DNA of 49,683 nt from CAZXWK01 sp964644675 (GTDB taxonomy: Bacteria; Actinomycetota; Coriobacteriia; Anaerosomatales; JAAXUF01), in contig CAZXWK010000013.1 of NCBI GenBank assembly GCA_964644675.1, forward strand, positions 1 to 49,683, read 5' to 3'. The notes below the pieces were generated by a model. The model was not told the DNA's origin and did not search any database. It worked only from the letters and a program-made list of their open reading frames with translations. Position 1 is the first letter of the stretch. Each line of letters opens with the position of its first letter. Shown here one piece after another: positions 1 through 8,425 of this stretch. The position numbers and the translations under genes are program-made.

Positions 1-797
1 CCGGCCTCGCCCGCGCGCGCTGCCTCGATGGCGGCGTTCAGCGCGAGGATCTTGGTCTGGTCGGCGATCGAGTTGATGATCGTGACGACCTGCCCGATCT
101 GCTGGCTGCGCTCGCCGAGCGCGAGGATCTTGTTCGCGCTGGTCTGCGTGCGCGTCTTGATGTCCTCCATGGCCGTGAGGGTGTTGAGGACGGCCTGCTG
201 GCCGGACTCGGCGCTGCCGAGCGAAGCCTCGGCCATCGTCACGACCTGATCGGCGTTCTCGGCGATCTGGCGATACGTGCTCGCGAGCTCCTCCATCGTG
301 GCGGTGGTCTCGGAGATCGAGGCGGCCTGCTCGGCCGAGCCCGATGCCTGCTGCTCGGTGGCCGAAAGGATGTCGTTGGACGACTGCGCGAGCCGTCGCG
401 AGGACTCCTGCGTCTGGCGGATCAGGTAGACGATGAGATCGAGCATCTGGTTGTACGACTGCGCGAGGGTCCCGATCTCGTCCTCGGTCTTGATGTCGAC
501 CTTGCGGCCGATCTCGCCCTGGCACGCCGCACGCACGGACTCGACGACCTCGTTGAGCGGCGTGACGAAGCGGCGGACCATCACCCAGGCGACGGCGATG
601 AAGACGGCGAGCAGGACCAGAGTGCCGCCGACGATGACGATCGAGTCGACGGCGAACTCCGAGGCCTGTGAGACCTCATCCCCCAGCATCAAGTAGCCGA
701 GCAGCAGCACGGCGAACGCCAGCACGACGGCCATGACGGCCACGGCCAGCGTGATCCGCGCCGCAAAGCTGCGCCGGTACCTTTCGATGAGCTTCAT
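1..797 (-). CDS. Methyl-accepting chemotaxis protein, 5' part (3' end beyond window)
   Basis: This is a membrane chemoreceptor that would control a CheA kinase. The 265 codons in the window give a TM helix at about residues 13-37, a very short outside loop (about 15 residues), TM2 at about 53-73, a HAMP domain to about 127, then a coiled-coil signalling domain. The receptor-tip hallmark IADQTKILALNAAIEAARAG lies next to the window edge. The ATG at 795-797 is preceded by GGAAGG. It is the most downstream gene visible of the chemosensory operon, 28 nt after a CheW gene. With essentially no extracytoplasmic sensor domain, it probably reads membrane, redox or partner-protein signals rather than an external ligand. 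The gene is truncated by the window boundary, not by mutation. MCP identity is certain; the ligand is unknown. Confidence 0.95.
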   Translation of the reverse strand, partial: MKLIERYRRSFAARITLAVAVMAVVLAFAVLLLGYLMLGDEVSQASEFAVDSIVIVGGTLVLLAVFIAVAWVMVRRFVTPLNEVVESVRAACQGEIGRKVDIKTEDEIGTLAQSYNQMLDLIVYLIRQTQESSRRLAQSSNDILSATEQQASGSAEQAASISETTATMEELASTYRQIAENADQVVTMAEASLGSAESGQQAVLNTLTAMEDIKTRTQTSANKILALGERSQQIGQVVTIINSIADQTKILALNAAIEAARAGEA

Positions 798-825
798 GTC
801 GTGCCGCCTTCCGTACGCGTTTCAA

Positions 826-1377
826 TCACAGCTTGCTGGACGTTCCGATCGGCTGAAGCACTCGCTGAACGTTGAGGAGCCCCACCATTTCGCCGTTCAC
901 GTACACCGAACCCGCGATGAACTCCGCCTGTGCGCGGTCGATGATACTCACGGGAGGTTCGATCGATCCGTTGGGGATGTCGCTGATGTCGCCGATCTCA
1001 TCCACCACGAGCGCCGTGGCGACCTCGGTGTCCGCGATGACGACCGCGGGCGGCATGACGCCGTCCACCGGCTCGATGGTGCCCAGGTGCATGAGCCTGG
1101 CCGGGTCGGTGACAGAGAGGATCTCGCCGCGCACGTTCACGACACCGAGGATGAACTCCGGCACGCACGGAATCGTCGTGACCTCGTACTCCTGGAAGAT
1201 CTCTCGAACGTCGCTGACGGACACGGCGTACCACTCGTCGGCGATGCGGAAGAGCAGCAGCGAGAGTTGGTCGCTGACCTCCTCCTCGGCCGTCTCCAGC
1301 GCCAACGACGACGCCCGCCGAGCCAAGACCTCCTCGGCCGTCTCTGCGAGCGTTCGTGCGCGGACTTCTTCGCTCAC
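826..1377 (-). CDS. CheW-like chemotaxis coupling protein (first of two)
   Basis: A 183-residue CheW-domain protein; CheW couples chemoreceptors to the CheA kinase in the cytoplasm. The CheW fold spans about residues 36-175, with the family signatures YAVSVSDVREI near the start and GVVNVRGEILSV in the middle. An acidic, alanine-rich N-terminal extension of about 35 residues precedes it. The GTG start at 1375-1377 has GGAGGT six bases upstream. It lies 4 nt after another cheW-like gene and 28 nt before the MCP gene, so the three are co-transcribed. Two dissimilar CheW proteins in one operon suggest two docking partners, or one acting as an adaptor for the unusual PilB-like protein upstream; that is inference. 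Confidence 0.93.
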   Translation of the reverse strand: MSEEVRARTLAETAEEVLARRASSLALETAEEEVSDQLSLLLFRIADEWYAVSVSDVREIFQEYEVTTIPCVPEFILGVVNVRGEILSVTDPARLMHLGTIEPVDGVMPPAVVIADTEVATALVVDEIGDISDIPNGSIEPPVSIIDRAQAEFIAGSVYVNGEMVGLLNVQRVLQPIGTSSKL

Positions 1378-1381
1378 GGCC

Positions 1382-1885
1382 CTACCTCCCGTACCCGAGA
1401 CCGAGAAGCTGGTCGATGTCGAGCAGGTACACCAGTCCGTCGGCGAGTCGCAGCACGCCGAGCATCTTCGACGAGAGGGCGTGCATGGGCGGCGCGGGCT
1501 GCAGGCAGTCCTCGGTGACCTCGAGCACGTCCTCGACCTCGTCGACGATGAGCGCGACGGTGTGCTCCTGCGAGCGCGTGATGATCATGGGTGTCTCGAG
1601 CGTGTACTCCAGCGCCTCGAGCCCGACGAGCCGGCGCATGTCGATCGCCGGGATGACGCTGCCGCGCAGGTTGACCATACCGACGACGCCGAGACCGCCC
1701 GACGGCACGTCGGAGAAGGCCACGATCTGCTGGATCTCGTTGACGGTGTCGATGGGAAGGGCGTAGCGCTGTCCTCCCAGGAAGAAGACGACGACACGCT
1801 CCATCCACGCCGGGCCCGACTCGGGCACGTCGGTCTCGGGGACGTCGATGATGTCGGTCTCTGAGTCGGACACGATCGCTCTCAC
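1382..1885 (-). CDS. CheW-like chemotaxis coupling protein (second of two)
   Basis: A 167-residue CheW-domain protein, cytoplasmic adaptor between receptors and CheA. Visible family signatures are RYALPIDTVNEIQQI and GVVGMVNLRGSVIPAIDMRR, followed by the C-terminal half containing TVALIVDEVEDVLEV. The start is a GTG at 1883-1885 that overlaps the TGA stop of the upstream PilB-like gene (GTGA, 4 bp). This implies translational coupling, so the pseudo-ATPase and this CheW are probably made in fixed ratio. It differs clearly from the neighbouring 183-residue CheW, so it is not a recent duplicate. Confidence 0.93.
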   Translation of the reverse strand: MRAIVSDSETDIIDVPETDVPESGPAWMERVVVFFLGGQRYALPIDTVNEIQQIVAFSDVPSGGLGVVGMVNLRGSVIPAIDMRRLVGLEALEYTLETPMIITRSQEHTVALIVDEVEDVLEVTEDCLQPAPPMHALSSKMLGVLRLADGLVYLLDIDQLLGLGYGR

Positions 1886-3735
1886 GCTCCAAACCGCAGG
1901 ACGCGGTCGAGTTCCTCGGGACTGATGATGCCGTCTCGCACCTTGGCGAGACCGGAGGTGATCATCGGGCGCATGCCGGCCGCGCGAGCGGCGGCCTCGA
2001 GTTCGCTCGCCGAGGCGTCGCGCGCGATCTGCGCGCGCACGGGCTCGGTGAACGGCAGGACCTCGAAGATGCCGGTCGCGCCGGCGAACCCGGACTTGCC
2101 GCAGTTGGGGCAGCCGGTGCCGCGCTTGGTGACGAGGCCCTTCTCGGCGCCGGGGATCTTGGCGGTCAGCGGGCTCTTCTCCTCGACCGAGCAGTTGGGG
2201 CAGTTGGTGCGCACGACGCGCTGCCCGATGCCGAGCGTGAGCGCGCTGGCGAGCGAGACAGGCTCGGCGCCCAGGTCGAGCAGACGGCGGACCGCGGTCA
2301 CGATGTCGGCGCCCGCGAAGGTTGCGATGACGAGCTTGCCGAGACCCGCGGCCTCGATCGCGAGGTGCACGTCCTCGACGGACTGCATCGCGTCGATCGC
2401 GAGCACGTCGGTGTCCTGCCGCATGCCGGCGGCGAAGTAGGACGCCGCGCCCACGGCCGAACCCGGATTGACGAGCACCTGGGCGACGGCGGGGATCTCG
2501 TACTCGATGGAGCGCTCGACCGAGTAGACGGTCTTGCCCACGGCCGCCGCGTGCGAGAGCAGCGAGTAGTAGGTGTTCGAGCGGCCGCCGGCGACCGGCG
2601 CCGCGACGAGCAGCAGGCCGCGGCCCCGCTCGACCATGGCCTGCAGCGCCTTGGACTCCGCCTCGCTCATGCCCAGCTCGACGAAGTCGCGCGGGTTGGG
2701 ACGGGCGGGCGAGAGCGAGACGACGAGCCGCTGGCCCGCCACCGTCGGCACCGAGGACACGGTCAGTACGAGCTGCTTTCCGCCGAGCTCCGCGTGCAGC
2801 CGGCCAAGCGCCGGGACGTCGGCCGGCACGCGGCCGAGCTTCGCGTAGCTCTTGAACCCTTCGATGAGCGGTCCCTGCATCGACAGCGGCGCGCTCGCGA
2901 TCTTCTCGAGGCGGCCTTGGATGCGGAAGACCAGGAAGAAGTCGTTCTTGTACGGCAGAAGGTGGATGCGCGACGCGCCCCGGTTGACCGCGGCGGTCAG
3001 GATGTCGGAGACGAGCACCGCGAGCTTGCGGTCGTCGGCGACGGCGAGCACGTCGAGGTCGATCGTCGTGGCGGTGTCCGCCGCTGCGGCGACGACCTCC
3101 TCGACCGTCTGGGCCACGTTCTCGGACTCCGCCGCGAGATCGATCTCCTCGCTCGGCTCCGCGGTCGGTGCCTCGATGACCTGCATGGTCTCCTCGGGCA
3201 CCTCGAAGAAGTCGGCCGCCGAGATCTCGAGGTCGTCGGTGGCGGGCGCCATGCCGAGGAACGGCGCGTCCTCGACGGGCGCGGCGCTCGAGGGGGCCTC
3301 GCCGTAGAACTGCACGATCGCCCCGGCGACCGCGGGCGCGTCGGCCAGGACGGCCTCGATGTCGAGGCCGAGGTCGCTGCCGAGCTCGTCGAGGATGAAG
3401 ATGTCCACGGCGTCGCCGATGGCGACGGTGAGCATGCCCTCGATCTCGAAGAGCGGCAGGACGTTGCGCTGGCGCGCGAGAGAGCCAGGGACGATGACGA
3501 GCGCCTCGTCGTCGGGCGCGTAGCTGGCCAGATCGACCCGCGGGACGCCGAGCTCCTCCTCCAGTACGGTGCCCAACTGCGCCGTCGTCACCAGCCCGCG
3601 TGCGACGAGCGCGCGGCCCGCCTCGGCGTCGTCGGGCGCGGCTGCCCGTACGCCGGCGAGCTGTTCGGCGGTGATGAGCCCCGATGTGACGAGTGCGTCG
3701 AGAACGCGACCCGCGATGGTCGTCGCTTCAGCCAT
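1882..3735 (-). CDS. PilB/GspE-like protein with degenerate ATPase site
   Basis: A 617-residue protein with the architecture of type IV pilus/type II secretion assembly ATPases: an MshEN-like N-terminal domain (about 8-145), an acidic Ala/Glu linker (about 150-230), and a GspE-type core (about 235-617). The fold markers are present, including the zinc-type cysteine pairs C512/C515 and C542/C545. The catalytic motifs are not. The Walker A position (379-388) reads APVAGGRSNT, with lysine replaced by arginine. The Walker B/Asp-box region (443-452) reads DVLAIDAMQS, lacking the GE-I-R-D signature. The His-box histidine is replaced in ATFAGADI. It sits inside a chemosensory operon and overlaps cheW by 4 bp. 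I infer a non-hydrolysing regulatory or scaffold homologue, possibly reading c-di-GMP through the N-terminal domain. Family placement is firm; function is not. Confidence 0.85.
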   Translation of the reverse strand: MAEATTIAGRVLDALVTSGLITAEQLAGVRAAAPDDAEAGRALVARGLVTTAQLGTVLEEELGVPRVDLASYAPDDEALVIVPGSLARQRNVLPLFEIEGMLTVAIGDAVDIFILDELGSDLGLDIEAVLADAPAVAGAIVQFYGEAPSSAAPVEDAPFLGMAPATDDLEISAADFFEVPEETMQVIEAPTAEPSEEIDLAAESENVAQTVEEVVAAAADTATTIDLDVLAVADDRKLAVLVSDILTAAVNRGASRIHLLPYKNDFFLVFRIQGRLEKIASAPLSMQGPLIEGFKSYAKLGRVPADVPALGRLHAELGGKQLVLTVSSVPTVAGQRLVVSLSPARPNPRDFVELGMSEAESKALQAMVERGRGLLLVAAPVAGGRSNTYYSLLSHAAAVGKTVYSVERSIEYEIPAVAQVLVNPGSAVGAASYFAAGMRQDTDVLAIDAMQSVEDVHLAIEAAGLGKLVIATFAGADIVTAVRRLLDLGAEPVSLASALTLGIGQRVVRTNCPNCSVEEKSPLTAKIPGAEKGLVTKRGTGCPNCGKSGFAGATGIFEVLPFTEPVRAQIARDASASELEAAARAAGMRPMITSGLAKVRDGIISPEELDRVLRFGA

Positions 3736-3750
3736 GCCCGCCCCCGCCCG

Positions 3751-4131
3751 CTAGCCCTGTGCCTTCGAGAGTTCCTCGGCGACCGCGGCCAACAGCCTCT
3801 CGGGCTCGATCGGCTTGGTGAGGTACTGGTTGGCCCCGGTACGTATGCCGGTCGCCATCGCAGCCTCCTCGGTCTTGGCCGTGAGCATGATGATCGGGAT
3901 GTTCTTGTACTTCTGATCGAACTTGAGCAGCCGACAGACGCGATACCCGTCGAGCTTCGGCAACATCACGTCGAGCAGGATGAGATCGGGCATCTCGGCA
4001 CGAGCAGTCTCGAGCGCCTCGGCGCCGTCGGCGGCGGTGATAACCTCGTAGCCACCCGACACGAGGATCGCCTTGATCATCTCGAGAATTGTCGGGCTAT
4101 CGTCAACCGCGAGGATTCGCGCGTTCGCCAT
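3751..4131 (-). CDS. CheY-like single-domain response regulator
   Basis: A 126-residue receiver domain without an output domain. The acidic pocket D10/D11, phosphoacceptor D54, T84 and K106 are all in place, so it should accept phosphate from a histidine kinase (presumably a CheA outside the window). It starts at an ATG at 4129-4131 and ends 15 nt before the PilB-like gene. Its position between CheR and the pseudo-ATPase suggests that, like PilG/PilH or FrzS-type regulators, it acts on pilus or surface motility machinery rather than on a flagellar switch. That role is inferred from context only. Confidence 0.93.
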   Translation of the reverse strand: MANARILAVDDSPTILEMIKAILVSGGYEVITAADGAEALETARAEMPDLILLDVMLPKLDGYRVCRLLKFDQKYKNIPIIMLTAKTEEAAMATGIRTGANQYLTKPIEPERLLAAVAEELSKAQG

Positions 4132-4202
4132 GCGTAAAGCTCCCCTCGTCCTGGTGCGTCTTCCCTGTTATCGCCCAGTAACCCGAGCGCCTTTAGGGCG
4201 GA

Positions 4203-5771
4203 CTACATCCCCTTGCGACACTCTATCAGACTGCGCTCGCAGGTCTGTGCGAGCAGGTCGGCCCTGAATCCGCCGAGAAACGCCGTCCAGCTCCCGTCCG
4301 GAGCCTCGTACATGGCCCTCAGGGTGTTCTCGTATTCGCGGCACGCGTCGTCGAGCGCCCCGCGCGACTTGTAGAGGTTTGCGACGTTGAAGTGCGCCAG
4401 CACGAAGTTCGGGTCGATGTAGATCGTGCGCTTGAACTCGTTGAGCGCGCGGGTCTGGTCGCCCTGTCGCTGGTAGATGATGCCGAGGATGTAGCGGGCG
4501 GGCGCCACGAGCGGGTTGATCGCGAGCACGTCGTGGGCCTCGGCGATCGCGGAGTCGAAGTCGCCCGAGTCCGCGTGTGCATACGCCTTGAGTAGCAGCG
4601 CCTCGATAGAACGGGCGTCGATGGCGAGCGCGGCATCCGCACGGGCGATCGCCTCGGAAGGCCGGCCGGCCTCGAGCAGCGCGCGCGCGTCGGCGACGAG
4701 CTCCGCCACTCCGGCGCCGGCCTCGCTCGTCATGCCGGAGGTGTCCGGAGCGGCGGTCACACTCGGAGTGGCAGCCGCCCGAGCCGCGGCCGAGCGCTCG
4801 AGGCGCGCAATGCGATCGGCTTCTGCCCTGGCGGCCGGAGAACGTTGCAGGTCGGCGGTGCGGCGACGCGGAGCCGTCGCGTTGCGGCTCGCCACGAGGT
4901 CGTCGAATGAGAACGCCTTGCGCGGCTTGGGCTTGCGGTAGAGGAACACCCCGCCGACCTCGACGGGCTCGAACCGCTCGGAGATCGAGGTGAGCGTCTC
5001 GGAGTGCCCGATGAAGAGGTACCCGCCGGGATTGAGCGACTCGAAGAAGTTGTTGACCACGCGCCGAGTCGACTCGAGCCGGAAGTAGATCGTGACGTTG
5101 CGGCAGAAGATGACGTCCCAGTTGCCGAGCAGTACCAGCGGGTAGGGCTCCTTGACCAGGTTGTGGTAGGACAGCTCGACGGTCTCGCGGACGCGCTGCA
5201 CCGGACGGTGGCCGCCCTGCACGGGCTCGAACCACCTCTGGACCACGTGCTGCGGGAGATTCGCGAGCGCCTTGGCCGGATAGACCGCCGCCTTCGCCCG
5301 ATCGAGCGCCTGCGTGGAGACGTCCGTGCCGAGCACTTCACTGCGGTACCCAAGGGTCTCCAGACCCGAGTCGAGCAGCGACATCGCGATCGTGTAGGGC
5401 TCCTCGCCGGTCGAACATCCGGCAGACCACACTCGGAACGACCGGCTGATCTTGGGCTTGCCGTCGAGGATCTCGGGGATCACGTGGTCGCGAAGCGCGT
5501 CGAACTGCGCGGGGAAGCGGAAGAACGACGTCTCGTTGATCGTGACGAGGTTCATGAGCTCCTTGAACTCGGCCTCGTCGTGGCTCAACAGGCGGAAGTA
5601 CTCGTCGTAGTCGACGAGACCGAACCGCGTCGCCCGCGTGACCAGCGAGATGCGCAGGGAATCCGCCTTGCTCTCCTCGAGGTAGATGCCGGAGTGGCGG
5701 TGGATCCAGTCGCGAAAACGCTCGAACTCGGCAGCGGTGAGATCCTTCTTGAGGCTTTCGCCGGCCGTCAT
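4203..5771 (-). CDS. cheR: CheR-type protein-glutamate methyltransferase with C-terminal TPR repeats
   Basis: A 522-residue cytoplasmic SAM-dependent methyltransferase that methylates receptor glutamates during adaptation. Residues about 10-70 form the CheR all-alpha N-terminal domain. The methyltransferase core follows with the SAM motif WSAGCSTGEEPYTIAM (115-130), FCRNVTIYF (222-230) and FIGHSETL (253-260). A basic linker (about 280-345) leads to tetratricopeptide-type helical repeats (about 350-495), for example around the run with FVLAHFNVANLYKSRG. CheR-TPR fusions are typical of non-flagellar (Frz/Pil/Wsp-like) chemosensory systems, where the TPR part binds receptors or partners. It lies 3 nt after the PATAN-domain gene and 71 nt before the response regulator. 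No CheB methylesterase is seen in the window. Confidence 0.95.
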   Translation of the reverse strand: MTAGESLKKDLTAAEFERFRDWIHRHSGIYLEESKADSLRISLVTRATRFGLVDYDEYFRLLSHDEAEFKELMNLVTINETSFFRFPAQFDALRDHVIPEILDGKPKISRSFRVWSAGCSTGEEPYTIAMSLLDSGLETLGYRSEVLGTDVSTQALDRAKAAVYPAKALANLPQHVVQRWFEPVQGGHRPVQRVRETVELSYHNLVKEPYPLVLLGNWDVIFCRNVTIYFRLESTRRVVNNFFESLNPGGYLFIGHSETLTSISERFEPVEVGGVFLYRKPKPRKAFSFDDLVASRNATAPRRRTADLQRSPAARAEADRIARLERSAAARAAATPSVTAAPDTSGMTSEAGAGVAELVADARALLEAGRPSEAIARADAALAIDARSIEALLLKAYAHADSGDFDSAIAEAHDVLAINPLVAPARYILGIIYQRQGDQTRALNEFKRTIYIDPNFVLAHFNVANLYKSRGALDDACREYENTLRAMYEAPDGSWTAFLGGFRADLLAQTCERSLIECRKGM

Positions 5772-5774
5772 GGA

Positions 5775-6521
5775 TTACTCCACCACGGGCTCCCCGGCTG
5801 CGTCGACCTTGACGATGAGGCCCCCGGCGTACATGCCGTAGAGGACCTTGGCCACCTCGAAGTCGTTGTAGCCGGTCAGCCCGACCAGTTCGCTCACGCT
5901 GCGCCCTCCATGCAGGTAGCACAGGACCATCCACTCGCGGGGCTTGAGGTGGATGTCGATGGGTTTCTGACCCGGCCCCGGGGCCATCGCGAAGCGCGTG
6001 TCCATGCTCGGGATCTTGTCGCGGATCTTCTTCCACGTCTCCAGGCGCTTCTCAGCGTCCGCCAGGACCGCATCGACCGGCGCGGCGAGTCCGAGGTCGG
6101 CGTCGGCGCACAGCTCGTCGGGCTCGAACCGCAGCTCGCCATCCTCCCAGCGCAGCAGATCGAACATCGCGTCGGAGATCTGCTCGCGGATGAAGCCCTC
6201 GAGCACCTCGGCGTCCAGGTACCCCTCGTCCACGAGGATCTGGCCCAGCTTGCGGTCGGCCTTGTCCTTCTTCTGGATCTTCATGAGGCCCTGAGCCTGC
6301 CGAAGCTGCTTCTCCGAGATGATCCCGGCGCGCACCAGACGCTTTCCCACGGGTTCGCGGTTGCCGCCCGAACTCGCGAAGAAGACCTGCCCGCCCTTGA
6401 AGCAGACGATGCCGTCTCCCGCGGTGCTGTCGACGTGCAGGGTGCCCGTCTTCGAGCCCGAAGCAAGGAGCCTGAACATCTCGGCGAGCGAGAAGTCCTT
6501 GAGGTTGCCCTCGAGCGCCAC
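5775..6521 (-). CDS. PATAN/DUF4388 domain protein
   Basis: A 248-residue cytoplasmic protein. The N-terminal 70 residues match the PATAN/DUF4388 pattern (start MALEGNLKDFSLAEMFRLLA, then a short beta hairpin with GIVCFKGGQVFFASS). The middle is helical (about 70-130), and the C-terminal portion resembles a winged helix, with PREWMVLCYLHGGRSVSELV. PATAN proteins are adaptors associated with two-component and gliding/pilus motility pathways, including PatA-type response regulators of cyanobacteria. It is the first gene of the chemosensory operon, 3 nt before cheR, so it is probably an input or output adaptor of that pathway. The start ATG (6519-6521) is preceded by GGGAGGGGATC. Confidence 0.85.
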   Translation of the reverse strand: MALEGNLKDFSLAEMFRLLASGSKTGTLHVDSTAGDGIVCFKGGQVFFASSGGNREPVGKRLVRAGIISEKQLRQAQGLMKIQKKDKADRKLGQILVDEGYLDAEVLEGFIREQISDAMFDLLRWEDGELRFEPDELCADADLGLAAPVDAVLADAEKRLETWKKIRDKIPSMDTRFAMAPGPGQKPIDIHLKPREWMVLCYLHGGRSVSELVGLTGYNDFEVAKVLYGMYAGGLIVKVDAAGEPVVE

Positions 6522-6592
6522 TGATCCCCTCCCGGATGGGTGCGTTACGAGAATGCGGGGCGACCAAGCCTACCGGTGCCCGCCGCCTGCTC

Positions 6593-6620
6593 ATCCTAGC
6601 ACCCGTTCTATCGGCTCGAA
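6593..6620 (-). promoter_or_regulatory. Candidate promoter of the chemosensory operon
   Basis: On the minus strand, TTCGAG (6620-6615) and an extended -10, TGC-TAGGAT (-10 at 6598-6593), are 16 nt apart and about 70 nt upstream of the first gene. It is the best candidate in the 208-bp divergent gap to the L,D-transpeptidase gene. This is a consensus match only. Confidence 0.35.
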
Positions 6621-6729
6621 ACCGAGGCCGCCGTAGCACCGACTTCGTGGATCGCCGAGCCGCGCCCCTCCCACGACCGGCCGCGCGGCTGCTACGCTGG
6701 CGGCTGGACGCCGCGAGAAGGGAACGTCC

Positions 6730-7440
6730 GTGCGCAAGCTGCTCGCCGCAAGCGCCATCGTCCTGGCCGCGCTGGGCCTCGTCTGGCTCGTGCGGCTGGA
6801 CCGTGCCGCGCCCGACCGCGCGCGAGATCGCGCCACCGGTGGCACCACAGCCGCGAGCGCGGGCGAGACGAGCTCCGGGCCCGATGCCGGCGAGTCGACG
6901 CCCGTTGCCCCCGCATTCGCGACGCCCGCCGGAACCGTGGTGCTCGGCAGGATCGGCGGGACGCTCCCCGCAACCCTCGTCGACCCACGGCTGCTGGTGG
7001 AGAAGTCGCGGCGAACCCTCACGGTGTTCTCGGACGGCAGGCCCGCCAAGACCTACCGGATCGCCCTCAGCCGGCGCTGGGTGGGCGACAAGGAGCGCGA
7101 AGGCGACCGGAAGGTCCCCGAGGGCACGTTCTACATCTGTTCCAAGAACAGTGAGAGCAAGTACCACCTGGCCTTGGGCCTCTCCTACCCCGACGAGGAA
7201 GACGCCGAGCGGGGCGTCGCGAGCGGGCTCATCAGCAAGCGCGAGCAGCGTGCCGTCGTCGACGCCATCCGGCACTTCCGCAGGCCGCCGTGGAACACCG
7301 CGCTTGGCGGCGAGATCATGATCCACGGGGGTGGCACCGCCACGGACTGGACCACCGGCTGCATCGCCCTGTCCGACGAGGACGTCGAGGAGATCTACCC
7401 CGTGCTCCCGTTGGGCACCGAGGTCGAGATACGCCCCTGA
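6730..7440 (+). CDS. L,D-transpeptidase (YkuD family), membrane-anchored
   Basis: A 236-residue envelope enzyme that cross-links or modifies peptidoglycan through a cysteine nucleophile. Residues about 4-22 form a signal anchor, followed by a low-complexity linker (about 25-65). The YkuD catalytic domain ends with the motif IMIHGGGTATDWTTGCIALS, giving H199 and nucleophile C211. The start is a GTG at 6730. It is a single-gene unit diverging from the chemosensory operon. It may also act as an LPXTG-independent protein anchor, as some YkuD enzymes do; the sequence does not decide this. Confidence 0.93.
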   Translation: MRKLLAASAIVLAALGLVWLVRLDRAAPDRARDRATGGTTAASAGETSSGPDAGESTPVAPAFATPAGTVVLGRIGGTLPATLVDPRLLVEKSRRTLTVFSDGRPAKTYRIALSRRWVGDKEREGDRKVPEGTFYICSKNSESKYHLALGLSYPDEEDAERGVASGLISKREQRAVVDAIRHFRRPPWNTALGGEIMIHGGGTATDWTTGCIALSDEDVEEIYPVLPLGTEVEIRP

Positions 7441-7490
7441 TCGCGCCGTGCGACCGCCGGCCGTGCGGTCCGTGACGAATTGGAGACGCC

Positions 7491-8012
7491 ATGCCCGAGA
7501 GCAGAGCCGCCACTCCCGCCCAAGCCATGGAGAGCTTCACCGGTACGGACGCCGAGCTGATCGAACGGTACGCGCGCGGCCCGAGCGCGATGCGCGAGGC
7601 AGTCGAGAGCATGGACGCCGAGCAGCTGCGATCACGGCCGATCGCAGGCAAGCTGTCGAGCCTCGAGGTCGTCGGCCACATCCTCGATGCGGACTTGATG
7701 ATGTGCGACCGGATGAAGCGCGTCGTCGGCCTCAAGCGGCCGCTCCTCGTCGGGGTCGAGAACATCCGCTACCCCGAACCTCTCCACTACCAGGAGCGGG
7801 ACCTGTCGCTCATGCTCGACCTGTTCGAACTGTCGCGCCGGCAGATGCACGCTGACCTGACGCGGCTCGAACCCGCTGCCTGGCAGCGCACGGGCATCCA
7901 CACGGAGGTCGGCCTCGTGACCCTACGCGATCTGCTGGCGCATGCGGTCGAGCACCTCGAAGGTCATCTCGCGACCATCGCCGAGAAGCGACGCGCGCTC
8001 GGGATGGACTAA
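7491..8012 (+). CDS. DinB-like four-helix bundle protein
   Basis: A 173-residue protein of the DinB/YfiT superfamily. It has the histidine pattern expected for the metal site: H63 in VVGHILDAD, and C-terminal H151, H155 and H159 in AHAVEHLEGHL. These proteins are metal-binding and often act as thiol (mycothiol, bacillithiol, glutathione) S-transferases or detoxification enzymes; the co-substrate cannot be told here. It is 50 nt downstream of the transpeptidase gene and convergent with the Rieske gene. The ATG at 7491 follows TTGGAGACGCC. Confidence 0.85.
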   Translation: MPESRAATPAQAMESFTGTDAELIERYARGPSAMREAVESMDAEQLRSRPIAGKLSSLEVVGHILDADLMMCDRMKRVVGLKRPLLVGVENIRYPEPLHYQERDLSLMLDLFELSRRQMHADLTRLEPAAWQRTGIHTEVGLVTLRDLLAHAVEHLEGHLATIAEKRRALGMD

Positions 8013-8050
8013 GGTCGAACGCGACGACGCAGGCGCCGCTCCGCTACCTG

Positions 8051-8425
8051 CTACTCAGGCGCGACCGGCGACTTCTCCGGGCCGACCCACAGCGTGTTGC
8101 CCTCGAGGCGCGTTTCGTACACCCTGAGCGGCCGCGGATGGCGTGCGATCTCAGCCACGGTCTTCGCCGCCCCCGTCCAGTTCGTCCAGCGGACGACGTG
8201 GCCGTCGATGAGGTCGAACTGCGACTTGTGCAGTGGGCACGTGACGATCGAGCCGTCGAGCACGCCCCGAGCGAGGTGGCCGTGCAGGTGGGGACAGCGC
8301 GCGTCGGCGACGTAGTAGTCGCCGGCGACCAGGGCGACGAGGAACTCGTGCCCCTCCGCGTCCACCTGCTTCATGGTTCCCTCGGCCAGGTCGTCCACCG
8401 AAGCCAGTTCAAAGTACTCGCTCAT
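8051..8425 (-). CDS. Rieske [2Fe-2S] ferredoxin-type protein
   Basis: A 124-residue soluble Rieske domain. The cluster ligands are C44 and H46 (in RCPHLHGHL) and C63 and H66 (in TCPLHKSQF). It resembles the small Rieske proteins of NirD/dioxygenase-ferredoxin type, which serve as electron carriers. I place the start at the ATG of 8423-8425, with GGGAG eight bases upstream; an in-frame extension to 8479 is less likely. No partner reductase or oxygenase is adjacent, so its redox partner is unknown. Confidence 0.9.
   Translation of the reverse strand: MSEYFELASVDDLAEGTMKQVDAEGHEFLVALVAGDYYVADARCPHLHGHLARGVLDGSIVTCPLHKSQFDLIDGHVVRWTNWTGAAKTVAEIARHPRPLRVYETRLEGNTLWVGPEKSPVAPE

Noticed and set aside
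2365..4137. Long plus-strand frame of about 590 codons opposite the PilB-like and CheY genes
   Set aside because: It has an Arg/Asp/Val/Leu composition typical of antisense frames in GC-rich DNA, with no recognisable motif. The minus-strand genes have clear domains and Shine-Dalgarno sites.
5004..6524. Long plus-strand frame of about 506 codons opposite cheR and the PATAN gene
   Set aside because: Same antisense composition and no domain; the opposite strand encodes well-defined proteins.
7452..7470. Six-base inverted repeat after the L,D-transpeptidase gene as a terminator
   Set aside because: The stem is only 6 bp with a 7-nt loop; too weak to call in GC-rich DNA.
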